56,790 nt of DNA from a virus, in the IMG/VR virus record IMGVR_UViG_3300046820_001502, positions 1-56,790 of that record; one strand, given 5' to 3'. The first letter of the stretch is position 1. Each line of letters starts with the position of its first letter. Shown here piece by piece: positions 9,215 through 16,273 of the stretch. The notes below the pieces were generated by a model. It did not search any database. It was not told the origin of the DNA and saw only the letters and a list, made by a program, of their open reading frames with translations. The position numbers were made by a program, and so were the translations under genes.

Positions 9215-9246
9215 AAAAGGGGAACGTTTGTCCCCCTTTTCTTTTT
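9215..9246 (-). terminator. Rho-independent terminator after the tail sheath gene
   Basis: AAAAGGGG (9215-9222) pairs with CCCCTTTT (9233-9240) around a short loop. On the minus strand the GC stem is followed by six T, and it lies just past the sheath stop codon at 9259. It is nearly symmetrical and could work on both strands. Confidence 0.7.
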
Positions 9247-9258
9247 TTATAACTTAAA

Positions 9259-12200
9259 TTAGATATTTTCAAACGATGCTCCTGTTGGAGTGATGTAGAA
9301 TGTAATATCAATAAATTCAAGAGATCTTGTTGGTTTGATATAGATTTTTCCTGTTAATTGGTTTCTATCTATATCCTCAGGATCTGAAGAAACTGTTACA
9401 CGGAAGTCATATAAACCACGGTCTCTTCTAATCGCATCTAAGATTGGGTTAACCGCATTTAAGAAGTCTTGTCTTACTTGTGCGTCGTTTTGTTCAAACA
9501 ACAATCTGATAGATACTGCTGAAATCAACTTACGAGTTTGTAATAACAATCTTCTTACGTTGATTCTATCAAGAGCCGATTCTCTTACTTGTAGAGTTTT
9601 GTTACCCCAAATTACGGTACCTACGTCAGAGAAAGTTGCAATTGGGTTAATTCTACCAATATAAAGGATGTCTCTATCTTCTTGAGTCAACTTCTTACGA
9701 GCTTTAATACAGTTAACAATACCACGAGTGTAACCCGCCGCCGCGAACCATGGGAATGCGATGTTGTCTGTAAGAGCTAAGTTTCTTGTTACCTCAGCCG
9801 TTGGTGGAATATAAAGTTGAGTGTTGTTTACACTATCTCTTGTTAATACCCAAGGGTAGTAAGTACAAGTGTAGTTAGAGTCAATTCCTGTGTTATCTAA
9901 GTTGTCAACTGCTTCTGTTGGGTAAATAAATATGTCAGTACCGTTAGGTGATGGAACATATAAATCTATATCAGGAGTAGTACAGATATAAAGTGAGTCA
10001 GCTCTGTTGAATTCAATCATACTAACCGCATCCTCAACCAAGTTACTGTTATTTACATAATCAATACCAGGAGTTACGAATACGTTGATGTTTGTTGCCT
10101 CAGGGTTTGCGAATGTCTGTTGTCCTAACAAGTATGCGTAGTAGTCAGTATTCGCCCAATCTTGAGTACCATCTCCAAGAGAAATCTCTTTAAATGCTCC
10201 CCATCCTGTAGCGTTAGGGTATCTTGTAGAAGGACAAGCTCCTCTTAAGAATCCACTTCTACCAATTTGGAATTCATCTGTATTTGTTCTCCACTCTCTG
10301 TAGATATCCCATCCGTCGAATCCACCTTGTACTAAGAATGTGAATTTACGTGCAAATAATCTATAGTATGCGTTTGTCGGAGATTCAGGTTCAGTAATGA
10401 ATGGTGAATTACCACAGATAAATCTTGGGTCACCACTTGTTGAGAACTCAGGTCCGATTGTTAATCCACTTGCGTTTACGTCCATGTGGAAACCTGCTGA
10501 TCTGAAGTTGAATGGTAATCCATCAATATCACAAGAATTCACAGGATTTCTCTTACCAACATATTCGAAGAAAGCTGGATCCCAACCATAAGAGTTAGAA
10601 ATACCTAAGTAAGTTCTTCTAACATTATCTCCTGAACTAACTAATGCATCGTTGTTTCCTGAAGATAAACCAAATGGTGGATCGTAAATTACTTCACCAG
10701 GGAAGTCATATTTTCCTTTAATGATTGGGAATGGTGAGTTAGCACCTGCGTAATTTCTAAAGTTAAATCCGTTAAATCCACAAGGTAATGTGTCGATCGG
10801 AGCGTCTTCAGACATTTCAATCATAACGTATTTAGAGTTAAGAGCGTACTCCCCATCTAATGTTCCAATTTTATTTGCAACGAAGTTGTTTTGACCTGGA
10901 TCCATAGTACAGTTTGTGAATTTCTCAATTACAACAGGGTTTGCATCCGTATCAAAATAATCTCTAATCAATACATCAAATGTTAAATTAGAATAAGTTT
11001 GATTGATGATTGAAATTTTAATTAATGTGTTCGCCGCGTCTCCATCAGAAATTGTGTAGAATCTAAATAAGTCATATACTTTATTACCTCTTAATTCTGA
11101 CACAACAAACGGAGATACTGGTGTTTGCCATCTGTCTAAGTACCAACCAATTGAGTTTGGATCTCCACTCTGAGCTGAGTCAAGTGCAATTAAGTTAGGG
11201 TTTAGACCTCTAATGTATCCTTTTCTCCAAGCGAAGTTCAACCATGATTGGAAGTTTTCTTCTGCAAATACAGGAACTTCGATTCTTGGTTTTTGGAAGT
11301 TGGTTACACCAAACACTTTAGTCCAATATTCAGGATCATTTTGAGTAAATGAAGTTTCAAATGTAAAGTTAGTACCAAATTTGTCTTTAACATTTACAGC
11401 AAAAGTTGCATATGGGTTTTTAAGAACCGCCGAGTATTGACCTGTCATATTTAAAGTAACATCAGACGTTCCTGTTACAGAATATGTAGGGTTTGTTGCC
11501 GTAGTATAAGTTGAGACACCTCTTGATCTTAATGTACCAACAACAACATTATCGTAATTAGTATATGATGTACCTGTGTAGTAGTATTGTTTAACAACTA
11601 ATATACCACTATAACAATTAATAGGTGCTGCAGTTGTTGTAGTTGTGGTTGTTCCTGGTACAGGAGTAACACAAGGACTAGTTGTTGTAGTCGTTGTTGA
11701 AGGTGAGATTGTTGTTGTAGTTGTGATTGGGGTAAGTGTCAAACCTGAAACATAAGTCAAGAAAGAATATCCAAGATAATTTGTATTTCCAGTATTTGAG
11801 AACAACGCATAGTACCAAGAATCGTTTAATGGAGATAATAAATTTGTATCGTCCAAAGAAACTGAAGGAACACCAAACACGTTTGTTTGTGCTGTCCATC
11901 CTGCGTTAGTTAAAGCTTCATAATCGCTTGTTTTAACCGAACCAAAATATGAAATGTACTCATCTTCCGCAACATATGGTTGTGAATCTGTAATTACACT
12001 GAAAATTAGATCTTTAATTTGAGCGTCTAATGTTGATGTACTACCATTAAATTGTTCGTATTGATCGTACAATATACTTTCTATATCTGCCGGGAATAAT
12101 GTTTCATATGAAATTGTACTTGTGTCGTTAGTACATGCTGTGAACGCAACTAATGTTGTTTGTTCGTATGGTACTGCACATATAGTTTCACAAGTGTAAA

Positions 12201-12594
12201 CGTCAGTAACAGAACTTAAACAATAAACACCGATTGTTGATGGGTTTACGTTAGCAACCGTTGCCACAGACCAAGATGGACCTGCATCATATCCTGATAA
12301 ACCAAGAATTCTAGTTACAAATAATTGATTTGATTGTTGTAAGTACGCCTTTGCAATATAAGATGCCTCGTATTTAGGGATTTGAGTATTTACAAATTTT
12401 TCAGGTGAGTTTCCACCAAAAACTGTTTGGAATTCATCAAAATTTGTTATGAAGATTGGTTCAAAGGCTGGACCAATTAGAGTTTCTCCAACTATACCCA
12501 AAGTAGTTACACCGACACTTTGAGCCACAAAACTCAAGTCAACTTCTGATGTGTATACTCCAGGTGATACAAAAACTTTACTGTTTGTTGCCAT
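9259..12594 (-). CDS. Tail sheath protein (T4 gp18-like) with Thr-rich insert
   Basis: 1111 residues, against 659 in T4 gp18. The N-terminus VFVSPGVYTSEVDLS is the classic sheath start. The C-terminal domain is clear: SLYICTTPDIDLY, then FPWFAAAGYTRG, then NVRRLLLQTRKLISA and FRVTVSSDPEDID near the end, the region that interlocks subunits during contraction. The extra length lies in the middle. It includes a low-complexity segment (residues about 285-320, DNA about 11628-11735) with several runs of four to seven Thr broken by SPS, SPCVTPVPG and AAP, flanked by beta-rich sequence. The insert probably projects on the outer surface of the tail, and similar Thr/Pro runs occur in five other proteins here. 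A TATTTAT element lies 34 bases before the ATG. Sheath identity is firm; surface exposure of the insert is inferred. Confidence 0.92.
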   Translation of the reverse strand: MATNSKVFVSPGVYTSEVDLSFVAQSVGVTTLGIVGETLIGPAFEPIFITNFDEFQTVFGGNSPEKFVNTQIPKYEASYIAKAYLQQSNQLFVTRILGLSGYDAGPSWSVATVANVNPSTIGVYCLSSVTDVYTCETICAVPYEQTTLVAFTACTNDTSTISYETLFPADIESILYDQYEQFNGSTSTLDAQIKDLIFSVITDSQPYVAEDEYISYFGSVKTSDYEALTNAGWTAQTNVFGVPSVSLDDTNLLSPLNDSWYYALFSNTGNTNYLGYSFLTYVSGLTLTPITTTTTISPSTTTTTTSPCVTPVPGTTTTTTTAAPINCYSGILVVKQYYYTGTSYTNYDNVVVGTLRSRGVSTYTTATNPTYSVTGTSDVTLNMTGQYSAVLKNPYATFAVNVKDKFGTNFTFETSFTQNDPEYWTKVFGVTNFQKPRIEVPVFAEENFQSWLNFAWRKGYIRGLNPNLIALDSAQSGDPNSIGWYLDRWQTPVSPFVVSELRGNKVYDLFRFYTISDGDAANTLIKISIINQTYSNLTFDVLIRDYFDTDANPVVIEKFTNCTMDPGQNNFVANKIGTLDGEYALNSKYVMIEMSEDAPIDTLPCGFNGFNFRNYAGANSPFPIIKGKYDFPGEVIYDPPFGLSSGNNDALVSSGDNVRRTYLGISNSYGWDPAFFEYVGKRNPVNSCDIDGLPFNFRSAGFHMDVNASGLTIGPEFSTSGDPRFICGNSPFITEPESPTNAYYRLFARKFTFLVQGGFDGWDIYREWRTNTDEFQIGRSGFLRGACPSTRYPNATGWGAFKEISLGDGTQDWANTDYYAYLLGQQTFANPEATNINVFVTPGIDYVNNSNLVEDAVSMIEFNRADSLYICTTPDIDLYVPSPNGTDIFIYPTEAVDNLDNTGIDSNYTCTYYPWVLTRDSVNNTQLYIPPTAEVTRNLALTDNIAFPWFAAAGYTRGIVNCIKARKKLTQEDRDILYIGRINPIATFSDVGTVIWGNKTLQVRESALDRINVRRLLLQTRKLISAVSIRLLFEQNDAQVRQDFLNAVNPILDAIRRDRGLYDFRVTVSSDPEDIDRNQLTGKIYIKPTRSLEFIDITFYITPTGASFENI
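11628..11735 (-). repeat. Thr-rich low-complexity insert in tail sheath
   Basis: Reiterated ACN codons (gttgttgtagttg on the plus strand) encode runs of four to seven Thr with Ser/Pro interruptions inside the sheath gene. Confidence 0.8.
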
Positions 12595-12628
12595 ATTAAG
12601 TATTTCTTTTAGTTATTTATTTTTTTCT

Positions 12629-12635
12629 ATAAATA
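12629..12635 (-). promoter_or_regulatory. TATTTAT late-promoter-like element
   Basis: TATTTAT on the coding strand, 34 bases before the sheath ATG (12594), the same spacing as for the tail tube gene. Confidence 0.5.
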
Positions 12636-12716
12636 CTCGATAAAACAACAAAAACTTTACAATAATGAAACTATTTATATTTTGGTAAGATTTTATTCTG
12701 CCTTTTTTCTACCCCT

Positions 12717-12881
12717 ATGTCTAAAGATATTAAAAAGATAAAAAACTTAAAAATTGATGTTGAGGCCCACAACGTTCTGAAAAAATACTGCGATAAAAGA
12801 GGAATTAAAATGTATCGTTTTTTAGAGAACCTAATATTTGAAAAATGTAAGGAGAAAAAAGATATCTACGGAGAAGACTAA
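12717..12881 (+). CDS. Small basic protein, possible ribbon-helix-helix regulator
   Basis: 54 residues: MSKDIKKIKNLKIDVEAHN, then two predicted helices around VLKKYCDKRGIKMYRFLENLIFEK. A short strand ending in 'L-K-I-D', followed by two helices separated by a G-I-K turn, is the layout of CopG/Arc-type ribbon-helix-helix DNA-binding proteins, but there is no decisive motif. It is the only plus-strand gene in a minus-strand block, placed between sheath and neck genes. Its stop codon overlaps by 4 bases the stop of the convergent gp15-like gene, so both genes end there without a terminator. The upstream gap holds the sheath promoter on the other strand and an AT-rich plus-strand segment (TATTTATATTTTGG at 12673-12686) that may serve this gene. 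Coding is supported by a clean frame; function is a guess. Confidence 0.5.
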   Translation: MSKDIKKIKNLKIDVEAHNVLKKYCDKRGIKMYRFLENLIFEKCKEKKDIYGED

Positions 12882-13921
12882 ACTAATTTCTGCGAGAAAG
12901 AAATTGACGGGACTTCAATACCATCACCTTTTACAATATCAATTCTTAAAAGATCATTTGTGTTAATTTGTATTAAATCAACATCATCACCATAATAACT
13001 ATTATTTATGTAAACGGAATAACTGTCTATGTTTTTAGTATTCTCATAATATAAATTACAAGTGTATTCAAAAAAGTATTCGGCACTTGTAGAATCATCA
13101 GGATAAATTAATTTAATCGTTTCTAACACAACAGGTTCTTCTTTTTTTCTTTTTCTTTTGACAGGTCTTTGATCAACCTCATACATTTGAAAAGTTCGAG
13201 ACAACGCAGGTGTAACCTCAAATTCGTTTTCATCTAATAAGAATCCCATCATAGTGAAGTCATATTTTTGAACGTAGTATTTTCTTTTTTCCAAATCCAT
13301 AACAGATTCGTCAGTAAAACCGTCATTAATTATTGGAATGTAATGGCCGTTAATTGTTTGGTATGCTTGTCTTGATGCAAATGTTTCCATAACTCTTTGG
13401 TTCAAAGTATTAACTTCTCTCATTCTATTACAAACAATTGCAACACTATATTTTATATCAACAGGAACAGGTTGTGGTATTTTATAAATGTCCGCACCCA
13501 TTCTATTTCCATCCCATGTCGGAACTTCCATGTAGTAATACATTCTTCTTACAGGAATATTATACATAACCGCAGGGTTATTACCATATTTTACCTCGGG
13601 GTTTCTAACTACGGTGATAAAAGGTGGTTCAAGGTTCTTGTCGATATTTTGAAAATCCCATGTTTCAACAAATTGTGACCAATTTTGGGTTGTTATTAAA
13701 ATATCAACGACAGGAATTGTTTTTCCCTCAGAAACTATATTAAATTTTTGTTTAACAAAATCTAAAAACCCTCGGTCTAAGTCCGCATGTAAAAGAGACT
13801 TAGGTAAATAAGTTCCATCCTTTGTAATCATATCCTTAATCTGTTCTCTTCTCGGTAAAAGAGTTTTTGGATAATTCAAAGGTATTGTAGGTTTAACAGG
13901 TCCTTTCTTTGGTATTGCCAT
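12878..13921 (-). CDS. Probable tail terminator / sheath stabiliser (T4 gp15-like)
   Basis: 347 residues, with a Pro-rich basic start and a beta-alpha core: VVDILITTQNWSQFVETW (about 69-86), PFITVVRNPEV, YNIPVRRMYYYMEVPTW and PVDIKYSVAIVCNRMREVN (about 152-170), then YDFTMMGFLLDENEFEV (about 224-240). T4 gp15 has a similar course: a Y-E-L-S-I-F-T strand-helix, then a late strand with G-[WF]. In T4 it caps the tail tube and stabilises the sheath end. The last 75 residues (after a KRKRKKEE linker) look like an added beta domain. The gene precedes the sheath gene and begins at the stop codon of the gp14-like gene (1-base overlap), consistent with a shared neck operon. Homology is inferred from pattern and order. 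Confidence 0.5.
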   Translation of the reverse strand: MAIPKKGPVKPTIPLNYPKTLLPRREQIKDMITKDGTYLPKSLLHADLDRGFLDFVKQKFNIVSEGKTIPVVDILITTQNWSQFVETWDFQNIDKNLEPPFITVVRNPEVKYGNNPAVMYNIPVRRMYYYMEVPTWDGNRMGADIYKIPQPVPVDIKYSVAIVCNRMREVNTLNQRVMETFASRQAYQTINGHYIPIINDGFTDESVMDLEKRKYYVQKYDFTMMGFLLDENEFEVTPALSRTFQMYEVDQRPVKRKRKKEEPVVLETIKLIYPDDSTSAEYFFEYTCNLYYENTKNIDSYSVYINNSYYGDDVDLIQINTNDLLRIDIVKGDGIEVPSISFSQKLV

Positions 13922-14433
13922 TATAATCCTCTAAATTCGTTTGGTCCGACAGGAGCCGCGATTATTGTTCTATAAAAAGGTTTGAATCCTTTATAAGTAT
14001 GTTTAGTATCAGAGATCACACGACCGTCATTAACAACCGTATAATATCTAACAAAGTTTTCACTATCATAATATCCGATATAATCACCAAAATCAATATC
14101 AATTCCCAAATCATTTAAAGTCTTTAGGTATACCGATATGGTAATATTACCTGGCTCAACTTGATCCATTTTTGTTGTACCAACCATTTTGTTTTCAGGT
14201 GCCGCAATAGTTACTTGACCATTAAACTCAACAGGAGGTAAAAACTTAATACCATCTTCTATCACCTCACCATAAACATCATCAGTTTTAATTTTGTTTC
14301 TGTCAATTTTATATAAGACACAAGTATAGTTCATATCCCCAATTAACCATTCTTGACCCATCCCAATTTCTAATTCGAAATCACGATCACCAAAAAATTT
14401 ACCTAATCTTGTAATTGGAACATTACTTCTCAT
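13921..14433 (-). CDS. Probable neck protein (T4 gp14-like)
   Basis: 170 residues from the ATG at 14433; a GTG two codons upstream (14439) is in frame but lies closer to the TATTTAT element, so the ATG is preferred. The protein is beta-rich with no enzyme motif. Landmarks are YTCVLYKIDRNKIKTDDVYGE (split here as YTCVLYKIDR and DDVYGE), VEPGNITISVYLKTLNDLGI (about 99-118) and FGDYIGYYDSENFVRYYTV. T4 gp14 has the same succession of a 'D-x-x-[FY]-G-E' segment, a strand-rich middle and 'x-G-D-[LY]-I-[YG]-[FY]' before a C-terminal strand. It sits ahead of the gp15-like and sheath genes, as gp14 does in T4. The resemblance is partial. Confidence 0.4.
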   Translation of the reverse strand: MRSNVPITRLGKFFGDRDFELEIGMGQEWLIGDMNYTCVLYKIDRNKIKTDDVYGEVIEDGIKFLPPVEFNGQVTIAAPENKMVGTTKMDQVEPGNITISVYLKTLNDLGIDIDFGDYIGYYDSENFVRYYTVVNDGRVISDTKHTYKGFKPFYRTIIAAPVGPNEFRGL

Positions 14434-14447
14434 AACCACTTTTATTG

Positions 14448-14454
14448 ATAAATA
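14448..14454 (-). promoter_or_regulatory. TATTTAT late-promoter-like element
   Basis: TATTTAT on the coding strand, 14 bases before the ATG at 14433, in the short gap between divergent neck and helicase genes. Confidence 0.5.
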
Positions 14455-14482
14455 TTAATTTTATTGTTATTTTTAATATATA

Positions 14483-16258
14483 ATGAATTTGGAAAATCCA
14501 AAACCACTTGTAGAACACAGAGCTCTTGAATTATTAGAGTCGTATAGTGGTGCAAATAATTATATTTTATATCTGAAACATAAACAAGAAGTTTCCAAAA
14601 AATTCTATCCTACAAGGTCCCAAGCTGATTACATCGTCACATTTATAGATTCAACACCAAAGGTTGCAAGAAAGTGGGTTGATCTTGATACGTACTTTGC
14701 CAAAAAGTTTGCCGAAGAAAGGTACTTGTTAGAAACACCTGAAAAAATTTATATTGAGAAATTATTGGTTGAGAAAGAAAAATCTTATCATGTTTGGGGT
14801 AAGTTTTTTGAAAAAGATAAACTATCTGAGTTTTGGGTTCCCAAATCAGCATTAATTAAAACACATAATGTCCAATCAGTTACTATTGATTATTCGAAGT
14901 ATTCACATCGTCCTCCGCTTGATCATCAAAAAAGTGCGATCGAAAAATTAGCAGGATCAAAAAGATTTATCTTAGCTGATGATATGGGTCTTGGTAAAAC
15001 CACATCCACAATTATCGCGGCTTTAGAGACAGGTGCAAAGAAAATATTAATTGTTTGTCCAGCATCTTTAAAAATAAATTGGCAACGTGAAATTGAAAAT
15101 TATTCAGATAGACCTGTTTTTATTGCGGAAAGTAAAAAATTTTCAACTGAATCTGATTTTGTAATTGTTAATTATGATATTCTAAAAAACTTCCACGACT
15201 CAGACCCAAAGAAAAAAGAAGAGTCGTTATTATTACAAAGTAATTTTGATTTAGTTATTTTAGATGAGGCCCATATGATCTCAAACGTTCAGGCTCAAAG
15301 AACAAAAATTATAAACAGTTTTGTTAAAAGGATCGATAAAGTTTGGTTATTAACGGGAACTCCTATGACCTCAAGACCTATGAATTATTATAACTTGTTA
15401 AATATAATTGAAAGTCCTGTTGCTCAAAACTGGAAAGCATACGCGATCCGTTATTGTCAAGGGTTTCAGTTTACAGCAGGAAAAAGAAAAGTTTGGAATG
15501 TGACGGGGGCATCTAACTTGGAGGAATTAAGAGATCGAACATCAAAACAAATTCTTCGTAGATTAAAAGAAGATGTTTTAGATCTACCTGATAAAATTAT
15601 CACTCCTGTTTATTTGAGATTGAAATCAAAAGAATATGAAGATTTAATGGGGGAATATTTTGATTGGTACGATAAAAACCCTGACGAGTCTTCATCACTT
15701 ACGGTTCAGTTTTCAAAACTAATGAAGGTTAGAAAAGTAATCGCGAATGAAAAAACAAAACAAACAATTGAATTCACAGAAAATATTATAGAACAAGGCA
15801 AGAAAGTTATAATCTTTACCAACTTTACAGACACACTCCAAACAATCTACCAACATTTTGGAAAACAGGCGGTGTATCTTGATGGTAGTTGTTCTAATGC
15901 TATTCGTCAACAGGCTGTCGACCAATTTCAAAACGAAGATAAAATAAAAGTATTTGTTGGGAACTTAAAAGCCGCAGGTGTTGGTTTAACGTTAACAGCT
16001 GCCGAAGCGGTCATAATGAATGATTTATCTTTTGTTCCCGCAGAACACGCACAAGCCGAAGACAGGGCGTATCGTTACGGTCAAAAATCAAATGTATTAG
16101 TTTATTATCCTTTGTTTGAGAATACTATTGAAGGTGCAATTTATGACATTCTAAATAAGAAAAAACAGATAATTAAAACTGTTATGGGTGACGGTGTTCA
16201 AGAAACCACGGGAGATGTTGCTGAAGAAATCCTTAAAATGATAAATAAAAATAGATAG
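14483..16258 (+). CDS. SNF2/DEAD-like superfamily 2 helicase
   Basis: 591 residues with a complete set of SNF2-type motifs: motif I DDMGLGKT (about residues 164-171, Walker A), motif II DEAH (about 261-264, Walker B), motif III LLTGTP (about 288-293), motif V GVGLTLTAAE (about 499) and motif VI QAEDRAYRYGQ (about 525-535). The Q-x-x-D-R-x-[YH]-R-x-G-Q form of motif VI is typical of SNF2 proteins. The first 140 residues are a separate domain that I do not recognise. Such ATPases translocate on double-stranded DNA; in T4-like phages the related UvsW remodels recombination and replication intermediates. It starts a plus-strand group whose next gene follows after 15 bases. Its 43-base upstream gap has AT-rich sequence but no TATTTAT in this orientation. 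Confidence 0.85.
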   Translation: MNLENPKPLVEHRALELLESYSGANNYILYLKHKQEVSKKFYPTRSQADYIVTFIDSTPKVARKWVDLDTYFAKKFAEERYLLETPEKIYIEKLLVEKEKSYHVWGKFFEKDKLSEFWVPKSALIKTHNVQSVTIDYSKYSHRPPLDHQKSAIEKLAGSKRFILADDMGLGKTTSTIIAALETGAKKILIVCPASLKINWQREIENYSDRPVFIAESKKFSTESDFVIVNYDILKNFHDSDPKKKEESLLLQSNFDLVILDEAHMISNVQAQRTKIINSFVKRIDKVWLLTGTPMTSRPMNYYNLLNIIESPVAQNWKAYAIRYCQGFQFTAGKRKVWNVTGASNLEELRDRTSKQILRRLKEDVLDLPDKIITPVYLRLKSKEYEDLMGEYFDWYDKNPDESSSLTVQFSKLMKVRKVIANEKTKQTIEFTENIIEQGKKVIIFTNFTDTLQTIYQHFGKQAVYLDGSCSNAIRQQAVDQFQNEDKIKVFVGNLKAAGVGLTLTAAEAVIMNDLSFVPAEHAQAEDRAYRYGQKSNVLVYYPLFENTIEGAIYDILNKKKQIIKTVMGDGVQETTGDVAEEILKMINKNR

Positions 16259-16261
16259 ATA

Positions 16262-16268
16262 TATTTAT
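16262..16268 (+). promoter_or_regulatory. TATTTAT late-promoter-like element
   Basis: TATTTAT on the coding strand, 5 bases before the ATG of the superoxide-dismutase-containing gene, suggesting late or very short-leader expression. Confidence 0.4.
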
Positions 16269-16273
16269 CTATA

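Noticed and set aside
14434-14439. GTG start two codons upstream of the gp14-like gene
   Set aside because: The ATG at 14433 is a stronger start and has the common 14-base spacing to TATTTAT.
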